From assembly GCA_947631815.1 (NCBI GenBank), contig CANRMT010000003.1:1-57890 (forward strand): 57,890 nt of DNA, written 5' to 3'. Origin of the DNA: an uncultured Eisenbergiella sp. (lineage in GTDB: Bacteria > Bacillota > Clostridia > Lachnospirales > Lachnospiraceae). A model generated the notes under the pieces. That model had not been told where the DNA came from and did no database searches. It saw only the letters and a list, made by a program, of their open reading frames with translations. The position numbers were made by a program, and so were the translations under genes. This document shows, piece after piece, positions 34,004 through 43,728 of the stretch (position 1 is its first letter; every line of letters starts with the position of its first letter).

Positions 34004-34891
34004 TCAAGCCTGATGCGCCTTTTTCTCTGTCTCTTCAACCCGGTCCCATTGCGGCGCGGCATATCTTTCACAGGCCGCCCAAAACTGCTCTATGAACCGT
34101 TCTGCGGCCCGTTTCGCGTCCTCCGCCTCCGGATGCATCATGTCGTACGCGTGGTAAAATCCCCGATAAACATCCACCTGCGCCTCCACGCCGGCCGCCC
34201 GCAGACGTCTTCCGTATTCGAGGGTCTCACAGTAAAACGGCTCGATGTCCCCAACGAAGGTATAGCAGGGCGGCAGTCCGCCGTAATCCTTTCGCCTGGC
34301 GGGCGAAGCGTAGGCCGGGATCCTCCCTCTTCCCTTCAGGCTCCTCAGATACAGCCGCCAGGCGAAACGATTACGCCTCGTGTTCCAGATCCGTTCCCGG
34401 TTGTTCGCCGAGGACAGCGTATCCCAGCAGTCCAGCATGGGATACAGGGGCATCTGAAACGCAATGTTCACCGTACGGTGATCCTTCGCATACATGCAAA
34501 GGGCCGCGGCCAGGCCGCCGCCCGCGCTTTCCCCGCCGACCATGATCTGGTCCTGCCGGATCCCCAGCGCATCCGCGTTTTCCTTCATCCAGACCAGCGC
34601 CGCATGGCATTCCCGCAGAGCCTGTGGATAGGGCGCGAAAAAAGACAGCGAATAGGCGGGCGAAACGACCACCGCTCCGCCCTTCGTCACGAGATCGGCC
34701 GCCCGGGACATATAGACCATTTCCGGCATCCCCAGCAGATAGCCGCCGCCATGGATCCAGAGAACACCCGGACGTTTCCCGCCTTTGTCCCGCGCCGCCG
34801 GTCTTACGATCAGGAGCTTCAGGTTCTTTTTTCCGACCCGGATCTGTTTATATTCTGCTTTGGCTCCCCGCGGTCTTTTCAGCGAAAACAT
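34004..34891 (-). CDS. Alpha/beta hydrolase (HSL-type esterase/lipase)
   Basis: LWIHGGGYLLGMPEM, VGGESAGGGLAAALCMYAKDH; start at MFSLKR after GGAG. Confidence 0.87.
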   Translation of the reverse strand: MFSLKRPRGAKAEYKQIRVGKKNLKLLIVRPAARDKGGKRPGVLWIHGGGYLLGMPEMVYMSRAADLVTKGGAVVVSPAYSLSFFAPYPQALRECHAALVWMKENADALGIRQDQIMVGGESAGGGLAAALCMYAKDHRTVNIAFQMPLYPMLDCWDTLSSANNRERIWNTRRNRFAWRLYLRSLKGRGRIPAYASPARRKDYGGLPPCYTFVGDIEPFYCETLEYGRRLRAAGVEAQVDVYRGFYHAYDMMHPEAEDAKRAAERFIEQFWAACERYAAPQWDRVEETEKKAHQA

Positions 34892-34945
34892 GTTTTTTCT
34901 CCGATCGCAAAGGGGCCGCACGACGGCAGCCCCTTTCGTCAATCC

Positions 34946-36055
34946 TTATTTTTCAGCTTTCAGGATCTTTTCCCACTCGTTCACGATGCGCCGGTCCGCG
35001 AAATAATCGATCTGCATGGCCTTCTGTACCCGCTCCAGCGTCCCGTTCGTCACTTCTCGCGCCTTCATCGTGCCCTTCAGAAGGATATCATAAACCGCGT
35101 CGATATCCGCCTCCCATCTGGCGCGCTCCGCCCGGATCGGGCGCAGGGTCTCCTCCAGGATCTGGATCAGGAACTTTTTGCAGGTGCCGTCGCCCAGACC
35201 GCCCCTGCGGTAGTGCTCCTTCATCTCCTCCAGGCAGGAATACTGCGGCAGATATTCCGCGAAATGTCCGTCCGTGCAGAACGCATCCAGATAGGCGAAC
35301 ACCACGTTGCCCTCCGTATGGCCCGGATCTTCGATCCGAAGGTGCGTGGGATCTGTAAACATCTTGCCGTTGATCTGCTTTTTCACAGTCTGAGGCGTAT
35401 CCGACAGATAAATGCAGTTCCCCAGGGACTTGCTCATCTTCGCCTTGCCGTCCACGCCCGGCAGTCGGCGCTGGCACTCGTTCTCCGGGATCACGGCCTT
35501 CGGCAGGACCAGCGTCTCCCCATAGATCCGGTTGAACTTCTCCACGATCTCCCGGGTCTGCTCGATCATGGGCAGCTGATCCTCCCCCACCGGCACGATG
35601 TTGGCGTCAAACGCCGTGATATCCGCCGCCTGGGAAACCGGGTAGGAAAAGAACCCCACCGGCAGTCCTTCGTCTTCAAAGCCGCGCATCTGGATCTCCG
35701 CTTTCACGGTAGGGTTGCGGGCCAGTCTGGCCGTGGTGACCATGTTCATATAATAAAAGGTGAGGCCGTGCAGCGCGGGCAGGGCCGACTGGACACAGAA
35801 GGTGATCTTCTCCGGATCGAGGCCCACGGACAGGTAGTCCAGCACGACCTGAACGATGTTGTCCCGGATCTTGCGGGGATTGTCCGCATTGTCCGTCAGA
35901 GCCTGGTCGTCCGCGATCAGAATGTAGATCTCATCGAACTGTCCCGAATTCTGCAATTCCACGCGGCGCTTCAGCGACCCGGCGTAATGTCCCAGATGCA
36001 GCCGCCCGGTGGGCCTGTCCCCTGTCAGTATGATCTGCTTGTTTCCGTTATCCAT
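34946..36055 (-). CDS. trpS: Tryptophanyl-tRNA synthetase
   Basis: 369 aa; ILTGDRPTGRLHLGHYAGSL, KAKMSKSLGNCIYLSD (KMSKS). Confidence 0.94.
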   Translation of the reverse strand: MDNGNKQIILTGDRPTGRLHLGHYAGSLKRRVELQNSGQFDEIYILIADDQALTDNADNPRKIRDNIVQVVLDYLSVGLDPEKITFCVQSALPALHGLTFYYMNMVTTARLARNPTVKAEIQMRGFEDEGLPVGFFSYPVSQAADITAFDANIVPVGEDQLPMIEQTREIVEKFNRIYGETLVLPKAVIPENECQRRLPGVDGKAKMSKSLGNCIYLSDTPQTVKKQINGKMFTDPTHLRIEDPGHTEGNVVFAYLDAFCTDGHFAEYLPQYSCLEEMKEHYRRGGLGDGTCKKFLIQILEETLRPIRAERARWEADIDAVYDILLKGTMKAREVTNGTLERVQKAMQIDYFADRRIVNEWEKILKAEK

Positions 36056-36232
36056 GGTTTCCCGTTTCCTTCCTGTCTTTCTTTTCCGCCGCCGCTTTGC
36101 CCTCTGCAGCGCGGCGGCCCATTGACCTTATTACACACCATGTCCCCCGTTTTGTCAAGAACCCGATGCGGCCATTCTGCTCCGCAGAGCATGTCCTCGG
36201 ATGCGAGCTGTACTGTTCTGTGGGGCCGCACG

Positions 36233-37591
36233 CTATTTCAACTGCGACAGCAGAGTTTCCCGGTCCATGCACGGATCCATATAGACGTAGCCGCCCACGT
36301 CGTAGGGATCGTCCGCCGCCTCTTCCGCCGATACCTGGACGCCGTTGACGTATGTGACCCCGTACTTTCCGGCGGAATCCTCCTCTTCCTCATCAAGCAT
36401 CCCGTTGCCGTTGGCATCGTCAAAATTCACGGTCTCGATCTCCGCCACGGTATCGACAGAGCAGGACGGACCCAGCGTCATATATGTCGTATACATGATC
36501 GCTCCCGCGAAGTCGGCGTTGTAATTGCGCAGGCTGTTCTGATAGGGGGAATACTCATACCCCGCATTCCCCATGGCGCCGTAATACCATTCCTCAATGG
36601 GCTGATACAGCATCCCGTCCCGGTACATATAGAGGCTCACATAATAGCCCTGCTCTCCCGCCAAAAGCTCCGGCACCTCATCGCCGTCCACATAGATCAG
36701 ATCGAAACCCACACGGTCCTTCCCTTCCAGTTCATAGAGCCTGCTGGCCGCACGGTAGGCTTCCTGATAACCGGAAAACGATCCGTTCCGCTTTCCCTCG
36801 GAAAGCAGCGCGCGGATGCCCGTCACGCTCACCTCCGCCGCCTGCCTGGTCAGGTTTTCGGAGAGCGCCTCCTGATACCAGAAATAAGCGCTGCTGTATT
36901 CGTTCGCCGCCTCGCCGTAATACACCGAAGCCACGGCGTTTCCGCCCTTCGTCCCGATCAGCAGGATATCCGTCTCTCCGTCATAATTAACGTCGTAAAA
37001 AGAAACCGCGTCCAGGCTTTCCAGCCCTTTTCCGAAATAAGTCCCCAGCGTTTCCTCATGCATGTCCTGCAGGACTTCTCCGTTCTGCACGATCTGCATA
37101 TGGAACCCCGCACCCGTCTCATCCGGCGCAAAAGGAACAAACCAGACGCTTCCCTCGTATTCGCTCAGCTCCACCTCAAAGGTCTGCTCCGGGATACAGT
37201 CCTCCCCGAATTCCGCCCGCAGGGCCGCCGCCCTTTCGGCATCCGCTCCGGCCGCATCTCCCGTCCCGGACAGAGCTCCGGCATCCGCGGCTCCATCCGT
37301 GCCGCTTTCCGACACATCGCCTTCCGCTTCCGCGCCCGAAGCCGCGCCCGCTTCCGGCTCCGCGCCCGCACCTGACTCCGTGCCTGCAGTCGATCCCATA
37401 TCCGACTCCTCTGCGCCAGAAACCGCTCCGTCAGCGCCGACAGCTCCCGCCGTCCCGCTCATCCCCGCATTCTCACCGACGCCGGACACCCCGGACTCAT
37501 TCGCCGCCCCTTTATCCGAAGCGCACGCCGACACAAACAACAGCGCCAGACAAACCACACATACCGAAACCGTTCTTCTCACTCTGCCCAT
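36233..37591 (-). CDS. Lipoprotein with Ala/Gly/Ser/Glu-rich linker, function unknown
   Basis: 452 aa; lipobox-like LALLFVSACASD; low-complexity SGAEESDMGSTAGTESGAGAEPEAGAASG; DDANGNGMLDEEEED acidic loop. Confidence 0.75.
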   Translation of the reverse strand: MGRVRRTVSVCVVCLALLFVSACASDKGAANESGVSGVGENAGMSGTAGAVGADGAVSGAEESDMGSTAGTESGAGAEPEAGAASGAEAEGDVSESGTDGAADAGALSGTGDAAGADAERAAALRAEFGEDCIPEQTFEVELSEYEGSVWFVPFAPDETGAGFHMQIVQNGEVLQDMHEETLGTYFGKGLESLDAVSFYDVNYDGETDILLIGTKGGNAVASVYYGEAANEYSSAYFWYQEALSENLTRQAAEVSVTGIRALLSEGKRNGSFSGYQEAYRAASRLYELEGKDRVGFDLIYVDGDEVPELLAGEQGYYVSLYMYRDGMLYQPIEEWYYGAMGNAGYEYSPYQNSLRNYNADFAGAIMYTTYMTLGPSCSVDTVAEIETVNFDDANGNGMLDEEEEDSAGKYGVTYVNGVQVSAEEAADDPYDVGGYVYMDPCMDRETLLSQLK

Positions 37592-37707
37592 TTCTGCAAC
37601 CCCTTCTTATCATGTAGATTCTGCAGGCATATTGAAACCCATACCCCCATTATCCCCTCAACGCGCCCTTTGTCAACAACTTTTGGCACAAAACTGTAAT
37701 TTTGCAT

Positions 37708-38057
37708 CTGCCCGTGGCGAAACGCGCCCCCTGCCCTCAGACCCCACAGCAGAACACACCGCCCCCTGCCCGTGTACATTCCATTTCCCGGACCGTTAGA
37801 AAAACGCCGGTTCTTAGCAAGGCAAGCCCGACAGGGCGAAGCCGCGCTTAGAACCGCTGCGTTTTTCTCGAGCGAGAGCGTGTCCGGAAAAGGAATGTAC
37901 ACGGACAGGGGGCGGTGTGTTCCGCTGCGGGGTCTGAGGACAGGGGGGCGCGTGTTCCGCTGTGGGGTCTGAGGGCAGGGGGCGGTGTGTTCCGCCGCAA
38001 AGCCTGAAGACAGGGGGCGGCGCATTCCGCTATGAAATTTGAGGGCATGCGGCCGTC
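37708..38057. repeat. Large palindromic intergenic element copy B, flanked by 35-bp-period tandem repeats
   Basis: Core 37778-37896 matches copy A; acagggggcgg-type motif recurs at 37905, 37940, 37975, 38010 with a degenerate copy at 38045; the left arm has the inverted repeat with the same 35-bp spacing. Confidence 0.88.
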
Positions 38058-39824
38058 TCACTTCGCCAGTTCGTAGTACAGGCCTTTTTTCGCCATGAGC
38101 TGCTCGTGCGTCCCTTCCTCCGCGATCCCCTTGTTGCTGATATACAGGATCCGGTCGGAATTGCGGATCGTGGACAGCCGGTGCGCGACGATGAACGCCG
38201 TTTTGTCCTTGATCAGCACATCCAGCGCCTGCTTGATCAAAAGCTCCGTCTCCGTGTCGATGGCGCTGGTGGCCTCATCCAGGATGATGACGGAGGGATT
38301 TTTCAGCACGATCCTGGCAAAGCTGATCAGCTGGCGTTCGCCCGCGGACAGACCTGCGCCCCGCTCCTCCAGCACATGTCCGTAACCGTCCTTCAGCCTC
38401 TGGATGAATTTATCGGCGAAGATCGTTTTCGCCGCCTCTATGCACTCCTCGTCCGTGGCGTCCCGCCTGCCGTACCGGATGTTTTCCAGCACGGTCCCCT
38501 TGAAAATGAAGGGATCCTGCATCAGCACGCCCACCTCCCGGCGCAGCGAATCGATGGTCGCGTCCCGCACGTCGATGCCGTCCACGGTCACGCTCCCCTG
38601 CTGCACATCATAAAACCGGGTGAGCATATTGATGATCGTGGTCTTTCCGGCGCCGGTGGGCCCCACCAGCGCGATGGTCTCTCCGGGCTTCACATGGAGA
38701 TCGAAATGCTCCAGGATGTTCACGTTTTCCTCATAGGCAAAGGTGACGTCGTTGAAATCCACTTTGCCCTTCACATTTTTCAGCGTGACCGCGTTTTCCT
38801 TATCCTGTATGCCCAGCGGATAGTCGATGGTCTCGAACACCTGCTCCAGATTGGAGCACACCTGGGCCAGCTCCTGGATGATGGTGGAGATCTGGGACAG
38901 CGGATCCTGGAAGGAGCTCATGTATGTGGTGAAGGTGATCACCACGCCCGCGGTGATCAGGTCGTTGCCCCCCAGGATCAGGGCCAGCGCCACGCCGTAG
39001 ATCAGCAGCGTGCCCACGTGCCAGAAGCCCATGACCACGGGCTGGTTCAGCCGGGAGCGCTTCGTGATGCTCCACCACATTTTCACGCTCTCCTGATGGA
39101 TGTCCCTGTAGGTCTCCTTGTTGATCTCGATGCGGTTATAGTTTTTGACGATCTGCTCCCCCATGATGGACTCCACCAGAAAGGCGGTACGGTTGGAGTT
39201 TTTCAGGCGGTGCAGCGTGTACATCCTGCGCAGCACCGTGCGGAGAATGAACACGATGACCATCATCGGCACGATGGTGGCGAACACGATCAGCGTCAGC
39301 ATGGGACTCAAAGAAAGCATGAACACGGTCACCACGACGATCTTCACGATATAGATGGCGAACATCATCACATAGTTGGAAAAAAAGTCCGCCAGCGCGT
39401 TGATATACTCCGTCACGCGGACGACGATCTTGCCGTCCGGACGGTTGTCGAAATAATCAAACGGGAGACGCTGCAGCCGTTCAAAGATATCCGTCCGGAT
39501 ATTGGAAATGATCAGAAGCCCCATCTTTCCCATGCTCCGGGCCTGGATAAAGGTGGAAAGGATCTCCACTGCGGCCAGAAGCACCAGCCCCGCTCCCATC
39601 AGCGCCAGCTGCCGGTAATCCTTGTTGACCACCACCTCATCCACGATCCGCTTCAGAAGCCGGGGCGGATAAAGGGACACCACGGCGGCCACCAGCATCA
39701 TGCAGGTGACGAGGACCAGGATCTTCCGGTAGGGAAGGATGTATTTCACCGTTCTGCCCAGCTGCTTGATATCTATCTTTTTCTCGATCTGCTCGTCTTC
39801 AAAGAAAGTATTCCGCTTAGCCAT
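38058..39824 (-). CDS. ABC transporter ATP-binding/permease protein (exporter half 2)
   Basis: GPTGAGKTTIINMLTRFYD (Walker A), LSAGERQLISFARIVLKNPSVIILDEATS; start MAKRNTFFED overlaps the upstream gene by 8 nt. Confidence 0.93.
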   Translation of the reverse strand: MAKRNTFFEDEQIEKKIDIKQLGRTVKYILPYRKILVLVTCMMLVAAVVSLYPPRLLKRIVDEVVVNKDYRQLALMGAGLVLLAAVEILSTFIQARSMGKMGLLIISNIRTDIFERLQRLPFDYFDNRPDGKIVVRVTEYINALADFFSNYVMMFAIYIVKIVVVTVFMLSLSPMLTLIVFATIVPMMVIVFILRTVLRRMYTLHRLKNSNRTAFLVESIMGEQIVKNYNRIEINKETYRDIHQESVKMWWSITKRSRLNQPVVMGFWHVGTLLIYGVALALILGGNDLITAGVVITFTTYMSSFQDPLSQISTIIQELAQVCSNLEQVFETIDYPLGIQDKENAVTLKNVKGKVDFNDVTFAYEENVNILEHFDLHVKPGETIALVGPTGAGKTTIINMLTRFYDVQQGSVTVDGIDVRDATIDSLRREVGVLMQDPFIFKGTVLENIRYGRRDATDEECIEAAKTIFADKFIQRLKDGYGHVLEERGAGLSAGERQLISFARIVLKNPSVIILDEATSAIDTETELLIKQALDVLIKDKTAFIVAHRLSTIRNSDRILYISNKGIAEEGTHEQLMAKKGLYYELAK

Positions 39825-41787
39825 TGCCCGCATTTCCTTTCTTCCCGGCGCCGCCCGTCTTCGTCCGTGCCCCGGCGCTGTCAGACTTCCCTGCCGTCCC
39901 GGCGCTGCCGGAACGCCTTTCGGCTCCGGACGCTCCCGGCTGAGCGCCCGCGCCGCCGGACGGCTCCTGCTTCTTCGCCAGGCTGTCGTAGTCCACGACG
40001 GAATCCTGCTGCTCCTGCTGAACGCTGTACACATGGGCGAAGCTGCCGCCCAGCGCCATCAGCTCCTGAAATGTCCCGCGCTCCGTGATCTCCCCGTCCT
40101 TCATATAGAGGATCTCGTCACAGTTGACCACCGAGGAGAACCGGTGCGCCGTGATGATCACGGTCTTTTCCCTGAAGTTTTCCTCGATGTCCCTAAGCAG
40201 GGTCCGTTCCGTATTGACGTCCAGCGCGCTGGTGGAATCGTCCAGGATGAAGACCGGGGCGTTTTTGTGGAACGCTCTGGCGATGGAAAGCCGCTGCTTC
40301 TGCCCGCCGGAAATGCCCAGCCCCCGCTCGCCCACGATGGTCTTATAGCGGTCCGCCAGCGCGTCGATGAACTTGCTCGCCTGGGCGTGGACGGCGGCCT
40401 GCGTCACCATGCGCTCGTCGATATCCGGCCTGCTGTAAGCGATATTGGACTCTATCGTATTGGAAAAGAGGAACACATCCTGGAACACATAGGAATACAT
40501 GCGCCGCAGGTTATCCAGGCTGAACTCCCGGATGTCGTGCCCGTCCAGCGTGATGCTGCCGCCGGTGATGTCCCGGGTGCGCACCAGCGCTTTCAGCAGA
40601 ACGCTTTTTCCCGAACCGGTCTCGCCCACGATGCCGATCTTTTTCCCGTAGGGGATGCTGACATTGATATTTTTCAGGATGTCCTGGCCGTCGATCCGCA
40701 TGGATACGTCCTTCAGCTCGATATCCGGCGCGTCGCACCGCAGCGCCGCCTGCTCATGGTCCGGCACCCTGCTCTGTTTTTCCATGAAGCTCTTCAGCTC
40801 CAGCCCCGCGATGGTCTGCTGCTGCATGTTGAAGATATGGTTGTTCAGGCTGGTGATATTGTTCATGATGCGGAGGACATAGGTGGAGGAGGACAAAATA
40901 TAGCCCACCGTCAGATATCCGTTGATCACCAGGATCGCGCCGATCACGATGGTCCCGATATAGGCGATCTGCTTGATGGAATTGAACGTCAGATCGAAAC
41001 GGGAGGACAGCCAGATCTGCTTCAGCCTGGCGTTCAGCAGATTCTGATTGGAAACGCCGAACTTCTCTTTTTCCAGCTCCTCGTTGGTAAAGGAACGCAC
41101 GATCCGGACCGCCGCGATGTTTTCCTGCACGGTCAGGTTCATGGCCGCGCTCTTGCTGCGGATATCCCGGAAATTCACGCGGGCCTGTCTTTTGAAGTTC
41201 ACCACCGTCCTCACCAGGAACGGCATCAGGATCAGCGGGATGATGATAAAGGAAATATTGATGCCCGCGATCAGGACGAGGGTCATCGCCAGAATGAAGA
41301 TCGAGTCGCCGAGGTAGGGAACCCTGTGCGCGAACAGCTCCTTGAACATGATGGTATCGCTGTTGAGGATCTGCAGCAGCTCGCCGGAGTTATAATCCGC
41401 GATCGTCGCGGAGTCCAGCTCCATCAGCTTGCCGTAGGTCGCATAGCGCAGCTCCGTCTCCAGCCGCAGGCCGATCCACTCCTGCAGCAGGTCTCTCACA
41501 TAAATGACCGAGATCCGAAGCCCGATCAGGATGAGATAAACCGCCGCGATGGAGCCGAACAGCCGCATGCTGTGCACCTCTCCGTATACCCCGGTCAGCA
41601 GGAAATGGAAGATCCCGCCGCTGTCCTCCGCGACCTCCCCGCTCTGTATGACGAAATCGATCAGGAGTCCCGTCAGAAGGGGCAGCAGCAGCTCCGCGAA
41701 AATGCCGATAAGGCTCAGGATCTCCGCCAGGACCGCCGCCGGCATGCTTTTCCGAAAATAACGGTATCCGAATTTCAGTGTCTCCAT
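39817..41787 (-). CDS. ABC transporter ATP-binding/permease protein (exporter half 1)
   Basis: 656 aa; GETGSGKSVLLKALVRTRD, ISGGQKQRLSIARAFHKNAPVFILDDSTS. Confidence 0.93.
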   Translation of the reverse strand: METLKFGYRYFRKSMPAAVLAEILSLIGIFAELLLPLLTGLLIDFVIQSGEVAEDSGGIFHFLLTGVYGEVHSMRLFGSIAAVYLILIGLRISVIYVRDLLQEWIGLRLETELRYATYGKLMELDSATIADYNSGELLQILNSDTIMFKELFAHRVPYLGDSIFILAMTLVLIAGINISFIIIPLILMPFLVRTVVNFKRQARVNFRDIRSKSAAMNLTVQENIAAVRIVRSFTNEELEKEKFGVSNQNLLNARLKQIWLSSRFDLTFNSIKQIAYIGTIVIGAILVINGYLTVGYILSSSTYVLRIMNNITSLNNHIFNMQQQTIAGLELKSFMEKQSRVPDHEQAALRCDAPDIELKDVSMRIDGQDILKNINVSIPYGKKIGIVGETGSGKSVLLKALVRTRDITGGSITLDGHDIREFSLDNLRRMYSYVFQDVFLFSNTIESNIAYSRPDIDERMVTQAAVHAQASKFIDALADRYKTIVGERGLGISGGQKQRLSIARAFHKNAPVFILDDSTSALDVNTERTLLRDIEENFREKTVIITAHRFSSVVNCDEILYMKDGEITERGTFQELMALGGSFAHVYSVQQEQQDSVVDYDSLAKKQEPSGGAGAQPGASGAERRSGSAGTAGKSDSAGARTKTGGAGKKGNAGNG

Positions 41788-41960
41788 GGTTGTCTGACTT
41801 CCTTTTCAAAAATAAATCGGTCTATTACACCCATTTTTTTACCGGCCCCTATTATAGCACCTTCTCAAACCGATTTATTTGCACACTTCATGTCGAAAAT
41901 TGACGTTTTCCCAATGGAGCGTCTGCCCCGTGCCTGACGGGACCGCCGCGGCGGGCGCAC

Positions 41961-41997
41961 AAAAAAGCACTTCCCGAAGCATCCTTCGGAGAAGTGC
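41961..41997 (-). terminator. Rho-independent terminator downstream of the 145-aa gene
   Basis: Minus strand GCACTTCTCCGAAGGATGCTTCGGGAAGTGCTTTTTT. Confidence 0.75.
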
Positions 41998-42045
41998 GCC
42001 GATCCTGTTCTTTTCTCTCCATGCCGCCGGGCGGGGACGTTCCCT

Positions 42046-42483
42046 CTACTGTCCCGCCGTCTGCACGAGGTCGTACGCCCGGAACAGAAACTGTATCCGG
42101 AAGCCTTCCTTCCCGCCCGAAACATAGATATCATCGGAATCGTTCACGATGGAAGAAAACCCGTCCAGGTTCATGAACGCATCGCGGTCCAGGGTCAGGC
42201 AGCCGCCCTCATAGGTCAGCTGTCCCACCAGGGACTCCTCATCCAGCTTCAGCCTGACGCGTCCGCCCTGTATGCTGGCGGTCTTATAGAGGATCGGGTA
42301 AAAAACCTCTTCCACCTTTTTCCATTTTTTTTCGTCCTTCACCTTTTGGCACAGGACCTTCGACCCGGCCAGTCTGCGGACCAGCTCCAGGCGCTGCTGC
42401 TGTTCGGGGAGACCGGGCGTCCCCTCCAGAAATTCTTCCATATCCCGTCTGTACTGACCGGTAAAATCTGCACTTTTTTCCAT
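42046..42483 (-). CDS. Hypothetical protein
   Basis: 145-aa ORF followed by a terminator; no family recognised. Confidence 0.6.
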   Translation of the reverse strand: MEKSADFTGQYRRDMEEFLEGTPGLPEQQQRLELVRRLAGSKVLCQKVKDEKKWKKVEEVFYPILYKTASIQGGRVRLKLDEESLVGQLTYEGGCLTLDRDAFMNLDGFSSIVNDSDDIYVSGGKEGFRIQFLFRAYDLVQTAGQ

Positions 42484-42686
42484 GCTTTCCCCTGTCCCGG
42501 AAGCCCTGCCGCACGGGTCAGCCTCAAAAGGCGGGCCGTCCGCCCTTCATGATCCTGCCATGAGCTTTTTCCGGTTTTTGATAATTATACCATCAATCCC
42601 ATTCCCTTTAAAGGGAAAATTCACTTTTCCATTACCAACAGCGGTCCCTGATTCATACTACAATATCAGTGAAAGGACGAATCAGG

Positions 42687-43007
42687 ATGTCTAACGTACA
42701 ATATGAGAAGTTTATCCGCTCGCGCATCACCGAACTCCGCATCCGGAAGAACGTGTCCGAGCACAGGATGAGTCTTGAACTGGATAAGAGCGGATCGTAT
42801 ATCCGCGGCATCACCAGCGAAGCGGCACTGCCCTCCCTCCGGGAGCTGTTCAACATCATTTCCTACTTCGAAATGGATCCCGCCGAATTCTTCGCCCCGC
42901 TCGCGGAACAGGACACGCAGTACAACAGGCTGTGCGAACGCCTTCACGGCCTGGAAGCCTCCGATCTGGATAAGGTCGGACTGTTCCTGGACTGGATCAC
43001 AAAATAG
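42687..43007 (+). CDS. Helix-turn-helix (XRE-like) regulator
   Basis: MSNVQYEKFIRSRITELRIRKNVSEHRMSLELDKSGSYIRGITSEAALPSLRELFNIISYFEM. Confidence 0.82.
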   Translation: MSNVQYEKFIRSRITELRIRKNVSEHRMSLELDKSGSYIRGITSEAALPSLRELFNIISYFEMDPAEFFAPLAEQDTQYNRLCERLHGLEASDLDKVGLFLDWITK

Positions 43008-43167
43008 ATTCCGACATGCGGCTCTTTTCGCCCCTCCGGGCCGCAGGGTTGGGTTTTTTTATTTGCATACTGCTTAATTATACAGTATAAGAATATAAAT
43101 TGTACATACAGGAAATTACCAAAAATATCCTTTCCAGATATAATATTTTTGATAAGGAGGGGCGTCC

Positions 43168-43449
43168 ATGAAATATTTACATATCAGGATCACTGACCTG
43201 CTGGAAGAAAAAGGAATCAGCAAAACGAGAATATGCAAAGATCTGGAGCTGCAGCGGGGCAATTTCAACCGGTACTGCCGGGACGATTTCCAACGTGTAG
43301 ACGCTGCCCTCATTCTGAAGCTGTGCGATTATTTTCACTGCGAGATCGCCGACCTGCTGGAGATCCGGGATGACAGGGACAGATTCCCGGCGAAGGATGC
43401 GGGAACGGAGGAACACGCGGATCTGATGTGCGCCGGAGATGCCAGGTGA
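43168..43449 (+). CDS. Small helix-turn-helix (XRE-like) regulator
   Basis: 93 aa; ITDLLEEKGISKTRICKDLELQRGNFNRYCRDDFQRVDAALILKLCDYFHCEIADLLE; RBS AAGGAGGGG. Confidence 0.78.
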   Translation: MKYLHIRITDLLEEKGISKTRICKDLELQRGNFNRYCRDDFQRVDAALILKLCDYFHCEIADLLEIRDDRDRFPAKDAGTEEHADLMCAGDAR

Positions 43450-43728
43450 GCGGACTCCGGCGTGACATTTGTCGGAGGCCGACCGGCCCTGCACAATGAA
43501 GGTCTGACCGGCATCATCCCGGATATGCCCAAGCAGGCGAACGGGGCGGAAGCACGCAAAAATGAGCATACAGAAAACACCCCTCGGCTTACCTGCGCCC
43601 GCCCGGGACAGCATCCGGACAGAGCTGTCCAAAACGGCGCGCACATACATATGCCGGGGGTGTTTTTGATTCTTGACAGCGGAAAGCCCGCTCCGGGATC
43701 GCTCCCGCGGAAAATTCCCGCCGTGCCT

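Noticed and set aside
36056-36232. T-box leader upstream of trpS
   Set aside because: No recognisable T-box sequence (UGGNACCGCG-like) or specifier stem in the short spacer.
33977-37375. 1132-aa plus-strand ORF spanning several minus-strand genes
   Set aside because: Runs antisense across an esterase, trpS and a lipoprotein gene; a GC-driven artefact.
37905-38057. Possible CRISPR array from regularly spaced repeats
   Set aside because: 35-bp units are contiguous and degenerate with no unique spacers, and no cas genes are nearby.
37579-38061. 160-aa minus-strand ORF over palindromic element B
   Set aside because: The 35-bp repeat period is not a multiple of three and the content is a repeat translated by chance; treated as non-coding.
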